Positions 58,301-64,000 of a stretch of DNA of 64,000 bases are shown here, piece by piece. A program made the translations under genes and the position numbers. Positions within the stretch are counted from its first letter, which is position 1. Each line of letters begins with the position of its first letter. Origin of the DNA: Hysterangium stoloniferum (Eukaryota; Basidiomycota; Agaricomycetes; Hysterangiales; Hysterangiaceae); NCBI GenBank assembly GCA_015178975.1, contig WHVD01000001.1, forward strand, positions 3,162,001 to 3,226,000, in the 5' to 3' direction. Under the pieces are notes generated by a model that did not search any database, had not been told where the DNA came from, and saw only the letters and a program-made list of their open reading frames with translations.

Positions 58301-58543
58301 TTTCCTATTAAAAATAGTAGAGCTGGCTTTATTGTAAATGTACGGGGTTTAATAGGCTTGTAATGAAGCACTTGTATCAATCAATGTGTCAGTCAGTGAG
58401 TCACCTTCTGACATGATAGGTTTGGTGATAGTTTAGGTATACATGGGTTAAATCATGCATCAGCCTTACTGAGCTGAGCATGGTCAACAATATGCATTTT
58501 CAAGTATTTGGTAGAAGGCGAAGGGCGAACCGCTCCTAGGGCC
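58301..58543. repeat. ~240-bp dispersed repeat, copy 2
   Basis: Same orientation and order as 6822-7072, from TTTCCTATTAAAA through GGTTTGGTGATAGTTTAGGT to GAACCGCTCCTAG, with scattered transitions. Flanks are unrelated, so the element is mobile or was mobile. Confidence 0.7.
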
Positions 58544-61500
58544 AGGCTCTCAAGATCTACCGAAGTCGTGACGATGATCCCGGCGTCTGGCTGTGGCTTC
58601 CTCCGAGTGCATCCCACGTTCATCATCTGATCTCCATGAGCTCTTCCGCTGCTTTCCTGGTTTGGCTCTAGACGCAATTACACACAATTATTTGCCTCGA
58701 CTACAGCACTCGAACGCCTTGGGCGGGGAAGGAATGGAGGACTTGAATATTGTCACGTCCGACCTACGCCTTGTATCTAGAAGAAGACAGCTGATGGTCC
58801 CAGAAAGTCTTCAGTATCTTATTAAACGCAGATGCTACGTGGTAATAGTATCCACGACCCCTAACGCCGGATGGACTTGTGTGTATTGAATTTCGAATCT
58901 GTCCATGTGGCTCGGAGCTGCGTCCTAGGACCACCAGAACTCTCATGTGCTACATCTCCAACTAAAAAAGAAACTATGGACATAAGATAGAAGCCGCCAT
59001 TTTTTTTGAGATCTGTTTATCTACACCATGTTGCTTACAATCCTCGTTCGCGCTGATTCTCCGCTACAAGGGACGTTTTTGGCACCGCGGTACCAGATGT
59101 GCGGGGGCTTGCTTCGGTTGGGATTGATTCCGGATTGTCCGTCCATTCCTCGGTAGAGAGCGGAATTTGGCCCGTGCACCGCTATTCAAGGCGCTTTCGT
59201 TACTCTCAAGCCCAGTCTGACTGAGATGATCTTGCGTCGGCCTGCCGGTGGATCAGCCCGGAGCCCTCTCGCGACGAGCCCCAGCTCAACCTTGCATCCT
59301 TATGACGAAGCTCTTCTCTCAGGTCTCTCATCCAATTCTGGGAATTTACTCTACCAAGTGATCGGTCGTTTATAAATCCCGAGTTCGATGGCAATGTATC
59401 TAAAAACCATATCTACAAGCCCAGGGTTCGTATTGGGCTGATGCGCCCATCCACTCCTATGATCAGCTTAAATTGATGATCTGGATCGAATGGCAAATTC
59501 AAGAAATACCGCACAGGATAAGGCCTGGAGCGCCAATAAACGAATGACTCATTGCCCGCTATAGATGGTCGATGGAGCGCCTGCGCTATCTAGGCTGTTT
59601 GCGGCTGATCACGGTAACGCTAAGACTTGGTGAATATCGCCATCGCAACCAGACCGAGGTGCTGATTTCAGTGAAGTTGCTTTCTCCCCCCCCCACCCCA
59701 ACAATACTGTAGCCATTGATAATTTGACGGACAGCATAGCCGTCAAAAGTCTGTCATCCCGCCATGCATGATATTTATCATGGCACCTACTCTAGTAAAT
59801 ATTCGATTGACTCAGTACATGGATGTTGTGAAGCCAGTTAGCTCTCCCTGTACCTAGGTCCTCAAGCATAGTTAACCATGTTCTGAGGCTTTGTATCTCA
59901 CTCAAACGACTCGGATGTCGGTATATGACTACGGCTCTTCTTTGCCAGCCGTATGTTCATACGGATGAAATCGCAAGTTCTAATTTTCTCAGGCCAACCT
60001 TGCCATGCCGCCACCTCCAGATAACCGGCCTACGTTGTAGACACTCTGCAGCGTGTCTTAGCTATCAACTCGTGCCAAGCTAGCATATGTAAAAAACGGA
60101 GTGGTGGTTGCAGCGAGGTATACTGGTGATTCGAAATGACCCCCGGATGGTCTTCCGTGCTGCCTCGGCCGGCGTCTTCGTGGACAGCGGAAATGTCATT
60201 TCGCACTTGAAGTGCCATTGCCCCCGGCGTATTCATTATACAGTCTCGGTGACCTGCGCACACATTGGGGTGGCATGCCCACTGACCTGATCCCCATGGG
60301 ACTCCTGACGCAGGACGCTTGGCTCGATCGGGGCACGTGCACCAGCAATTGGACGCCATATCTCGACGGCGACTCATGTCTGCAGCATGTTCGTGGCGGA
60401 AGGACGCGATTTGCGGGGCCGGAGAAGATTCGGATAGTGGTGATAGGCACCGCCAGCCATTTTCGTGAGCTTCGCGGGCTGCGTTTGCGCCCAAGATTTT
60501 TTATAGACAAGTGCCATTGTTGCATTCTCATTGTTGCGTTCTCATCGGGGCTGTTCGTTCGCTGGCTCCTCTTGTTCTTCCCCGCTTCGACCTGCCAGAT
60601 CGCCATGTCGGCTCAGCTCACAGACTTCTCCCGGTGGGCATTCAGTGTCTTAATTGACATACTGAATACGGTGGCTTCCTTTGTTACTGTCGACAGTCTG
60701 TCACTGCTCACCCTGATCTAGCTATATCTGATGCTCGGCAGGGCACTATTGCCTAGTACGCTGAATGATGTTAAAAATTAAATCTCAGCCGTACGCTGTG
60801 GCGTGGATCGCTAGTCCGGGACACGTAAAAATATGTATGAGTTGTATAGCCACGGGCGGAGGCTATTCCATACCCGATTGAACCCGAATGGTTTCCAATT
60901 TGAATTTGAAAAAAAAGTGGTGCGCACGGGATGTGTCATTTCGTATGCCGTGATGGCGACAGCATTATTTACACGGCTGCCTCTGCTAACACCACTTGGC
61001 GACGAGGGGGGACAGTCATTTACACGGGTGCCCTGCTAACACTTGGCCCGTGCACGCTAGTTTGCTTGTTTTTTGGGATTGGGGAACAATTTATGGAACA
61101 AGATAAACGGCGAAAAAGGCGGAGATGATTAATTTGAGCCGTGGTGGAAGAAGCACGAGGTCGATGCGGCGACTAAGCCAAGTCACCGGAGGCGGGTAGC
61201 GGAGAGAGAAAGTACATATATACTTGTTACGCACTGATTGTGAATTGCGGTGGCTTGATATATTTATTTACGGCAGCGAACAATAGATGGATCAGGGAGT
61301 AAGTATTGGCGTGCGGGATCAAATATTGGTATGTGATCAGATCTAGAGGGCTACCGGCGAAGAGCCAAGGGCTCACCAGCTGGAAGGCGTTAGGCCCCTC
61401 CTCCTCGTGAAAGGGGGAAACGTGGTTAATATTGGTTTGTCGGTGCGCCAGGGACCAGGATGGATGGCGGATGGGAACGGGCCTCGGAATGTGCGTGGGT

Positions 61501-62702
61501 CATGTGTTGTGTGTCTGTATGCGTTGTTCGTCGATTGTTTGTGTGTGTGGCCGTGGGAGCGGGGTCGTCGTGGGAGACCTTCTTCCGCAATCGATCGGCG
61601 TTTGGGAGCATCTGGTGGCTGCCTCTCGGCTGAGGATGATCAGATCCCGAGATCATATTGACTAGTACATTTCCGGCACTTGGGGGAAAAATTTGCATCC
61701 GTCTCGTTTAAGCTCGGCGAACTGAGTAGAAGACCGGGTTGGCGATAGGGATTGTTATATTTAGCGGGCTGAATTTGGGCTAGTTACCGGCGGATGCGTT
61801 CCTTGGCCTTACGCGCAATTTACTTTGGCGTAAACGTGGACACACAACACGTGCCCGGAAACATGTGGAAGCACACAATAGGCTGAGCAACTGTCATGCA
61901 GGGGCAGGAGAGTTTCGTGAAGAAAGAGTTGGTTTTCCCAAAATGGACCGCTTTGTGAGGGGACGGGATCAAATGTCGTTACTCACACACATCACGGAAG
62001 CAATTTCGCAGTGATCGAGATAAGTTACCCACGGGTTTGAGGGCCCGCGGCGAGCGAGCACACATAGGAGATTTTATTTAATAATGCTCAAGGAGGGTCA
62101 TCACTCGACAACGCTCATGACGGAAGGAGTGATGATAGCACTGCATACACAGCCTCAAGCCTGCCAGTGGCGTGACAAGCGATGAGCCCCAGCTGGACAG
62201 ATAGATCCGTGACTGGCGAACACTTTTTTTTCCTTTTTTTTTTAAATTTAATTTAATTTAATATATATGTCTTTGATGGGGATAAGTGAAATTGTCCGTA
62301 TGGCTCGGCACCAAACGAAGCGGGATTCCTTCCGAACGCGAGTTCCTATCGGCACTTGCCACCGTCAATCACTGGCGGAAACTACCGCAGAAGACCGAAC
62401 AAAGGAGGCGTGTGTTTGCGGTTATAGCAGCGCAAAACACTTCAGATTCAGATTCTCAGAACAACTTTCCCAGTTCCCCCCCTCCCCTCTCCCTCCACAA
62501 ACATATTTAAACCCTCGCGATCGACCAATATTACTTCTCACCCTTACCACTAAGTAGTACTAGTCCAACTACACAACCTTAAAATTCGGTTGTGGCGCTG
62601 GTGTCCCCATTGGCCTGAAGGATCCTGTCCCTTGTCCTAGACCATGTTACATGTCCGCTGTTACGTCCAACCCTACTATTCCACAGCAGAGTATATTCTA
62701 TA
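58544..62702. other. About 4.1 kb without a recognisable gene
   Basis: Open frames exist (for example 60212-60721 plus, 60030-60494 minus) but overlap on opposite strands and show no family features. A run of C (CTCCCCCCCCCCACCCC) lies near 59685 and a T/A-rich tract (TTTAATTTAATTTAATATATA) at about 62247-62267. CGATCGG-type and GC-rich stretches are scattered. The stretch could be the long upstream region of the gene at the right edge. Confidence 0.5.
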
Positions 62703-64000
62703 ATGAACAACGAACACAGCACCCCACGCTCTCCCCGCAGACAGTGAGTACTACCAGTTTTCTTTTTTTTTAATGAAGGCTGCGGATGCTAATATACACC
62801 CGCGTCAGCCCGAGCACTACTCCCGCTCCTGTGCGTATTATCATGCATCATCTTTTTCTTTCAATTTAGTCAATTATTTTCCATGCGCAGGACGACCTGC
62901 AGGCCAATCACCCTCTCGGCGGCAGCCCCAACCACCCCCAGTCCAGCAACAGCCCGCCCCCCCACCGCTTTTACGACCGGCCCAAGGCGCATGGGGCGCA
63001 TATCCCAAACCCAACCCACCCTTAGCCCGCACCCAGCAGCCGTCCCTCCCTCCCTCCCAAGCACAACCGCAAATGCAACAACAACAGTCCCAACCACAAC
63101 CCCTCCCGCAATCCCAGTCGCAAGCGAGACCGTCCTCCTCCTCGTCTTCCAAACGGTCCAATCCCTATCCTCTGCCTAGTGCACTCACCCGTCCTGAAAG
63201 TGCGTTGCGCGCATCTGGTATTCCGGCCTACGATCATCCTCACCCGCAGTCGCAACGGGAGCACTATCGGAGGAGATCGCCCGCACAGCAGCAGCAGCAG
63301 CACCACCACGACTCGTCGCAGAGGCGCCATGTGTCGCCGGGGAGCTACTATCCGAATTCTCCAGCGTACGGGCCCGCGGGCGGTGATGCGCGGTACCACT
63401 CGCGGCACCGGGAGGAGCGGGTGGGGCCATATGCTTCCGGTGGCGGCGCGCCGCGGAATCAGAATAGCCAGTCCGCGAGCCATCAAGGCCAGAGCCCGAG
63501 CCAGAGTCCGAGCCAGAGTCAGATGTACGGAGGGGCATATGCGGGACAAAATACCATAAATGCGAATGTCAACGCCAGCGCGACGAATAATGCTGCGGGT
63601 GCGAATGCCAGCCCGACCGCCAGCGCCAATACTAATGCTAGCAGTGCGAATGCCGCGAATACTCCTTCATCATATGCGACGTCCTCCGCTATGCATCAAA
63701 TTCAGCCGCAAACGATACATGCTTCGTCGTCTTCTTCCTCATCACATCTGCCAGCCCACCAGCAGATTTACATGACGCCGCCTGAGATAATCATACTCCT
63801 TATGGAGGATATTCGGTTTACCGGGACCCATGAGCCAGATTTTCAGCTTGCAGAGGTCGTTGTGCCCCTTACACAAGGGTCTGGCGGCGAGGCGGAATGG
63901 TGGGCTGACGGAGAGGAGGTAATGAGGGGGTTGCAGGCCACCCCAGGGAGACTGGAAGGTGCGTTCCATTTTCCTTTGGCTATTCTCCCCAGCCAAAGTG
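62703..64000 (+). CDS. Glutamine/serine-rich probable regulatory protein, 5' part, runs off edge
   Basis: One frame is open without a stop from about 62885 to the window end at 64000. Its first Met is at 63073 (MQQQQSQPQPLPQSQSQ). It encodes Gln, Ser, Pro and Asn-rich tracts (AQQQQQHHHDSS, SPSQSPSQSQ, NANVNASATNNAAG), then a more ordered part near 63770-63950 (PPEIIILLMEDIRFTGTHEP, LAEVVVPLTQG). A GGTGCG donor candidate sits at 63955. A Met at 62703 (MNNEHSTPRSPRR) followed by a GTGAGT donor may be the real first exon, but I could not fit the phases between it and the main frame. The composition suggests a transcription factor or coactivator. No DNA-binding domain is visible in this part. Confidence 0.6.

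Noticed and set aside
60030-60721. Overlapping frames of 154-169 codons on both strands
   Set aside because: They occupy the same GC-rich DNA on opposite strands, and neither has a recognisable motif, signal or splice structure.
63022-63549. Minus-strand arginine/leucine-rich frame of 175 codons
   Set aside because: It is the complement of the glutamine/serine-rich plus-strand gene and has the skewed composition of a shadow frame.
1-64000. tRNA, rRNA or other structured RNA genes
   Set aside because: Reading both strands I found no convincing cloverleaf, A/B-box pair or rRNA segment. A covariance-model scan would be needed to be sure.

Overview
This window is genomic DNA of a mushroom-forming basidiomycete (Agaricomycetes). 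The evidence is the dense 40-70 bp GT-AG introns (with some GC-AG ones), the gene families present (GH16 glucanase, GH24 lysozyme, F-box proteins, a DUF6534-like seven-helix remnant) and the fungal retroelements. The species cannot be named from the sequence. All exon structures were read by eye by following frame and splice sites. Assignments rest on recalled family motifs; no search was run.

Left part (1-37.5 kb) is repeat-rich and holds few genes. It carries a Gag-like fragment at the left edge, several LTR-type repeats, minisatellites, a secreted GH16 beta-glucanase (8823-10293, 11 exons), a long charged protein ending in a J-like HPD segment (10599-12652, minus), and pieces of an NTase-fold gene and of a DNA transposon. 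It then has a RING protein whose middle is a 30-copy coding minisatellite (16.5-17.8 kb, minus) and a decayed seven-helix gene. From 20.9 kb follow a solo LTR, a broken Ty1/copia element (22076-28690) carrying two LTRs nested one inside the other, a broken tyrosine-recombinase retroelement (29.2-32.3 kb), a duplicated gene of unknown function facing an NTase-fold gene start (32.9-34.0 kb), and an F-box pseudogene (34.2-35.8 kb).

Right part (37.5-56.5 kb) is compact and gene-rich. In order: GH24 lysozyme, a cysteine-rich single-pass membrane protein, an acidic unknown protein, a NIPA-type Mg2+ transporter, an F-box protein, a TCP11/SOK1-like protein, TFIIH subunit SSL1/p44, a mitochondrial-type cation diffusion facilitator, an NHA-type Na+/H+ antiporter and a metallo-beta-lactamase-fold protein. 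Most are core cell functions, and several neighbours share short divergent or convergent spacers. The TCP11-like and SSL1 start codons are only 67 bp apart.

The end (56.5-64 kb) holds a large inverted duplication, a dispersed repeat, about 4 kb with no recognisable gene, and the 5' part of a glutamine/serine-rich, probably regulatory gene running off the right edge.

The observations most worth checking are a 6-nt microexon carrying the presumed GH16 catalytic glutamate, a 9-nt microexon in the antiporter, recurrent GC-AG introns with a GCAAGT donor, the LTR-in-LTR-in-copia nest with target-site duplications, a CpG-decay signature between the copia LTRs, and the duplicated unknown gene paired head-to-head with an NTase-fold gene.
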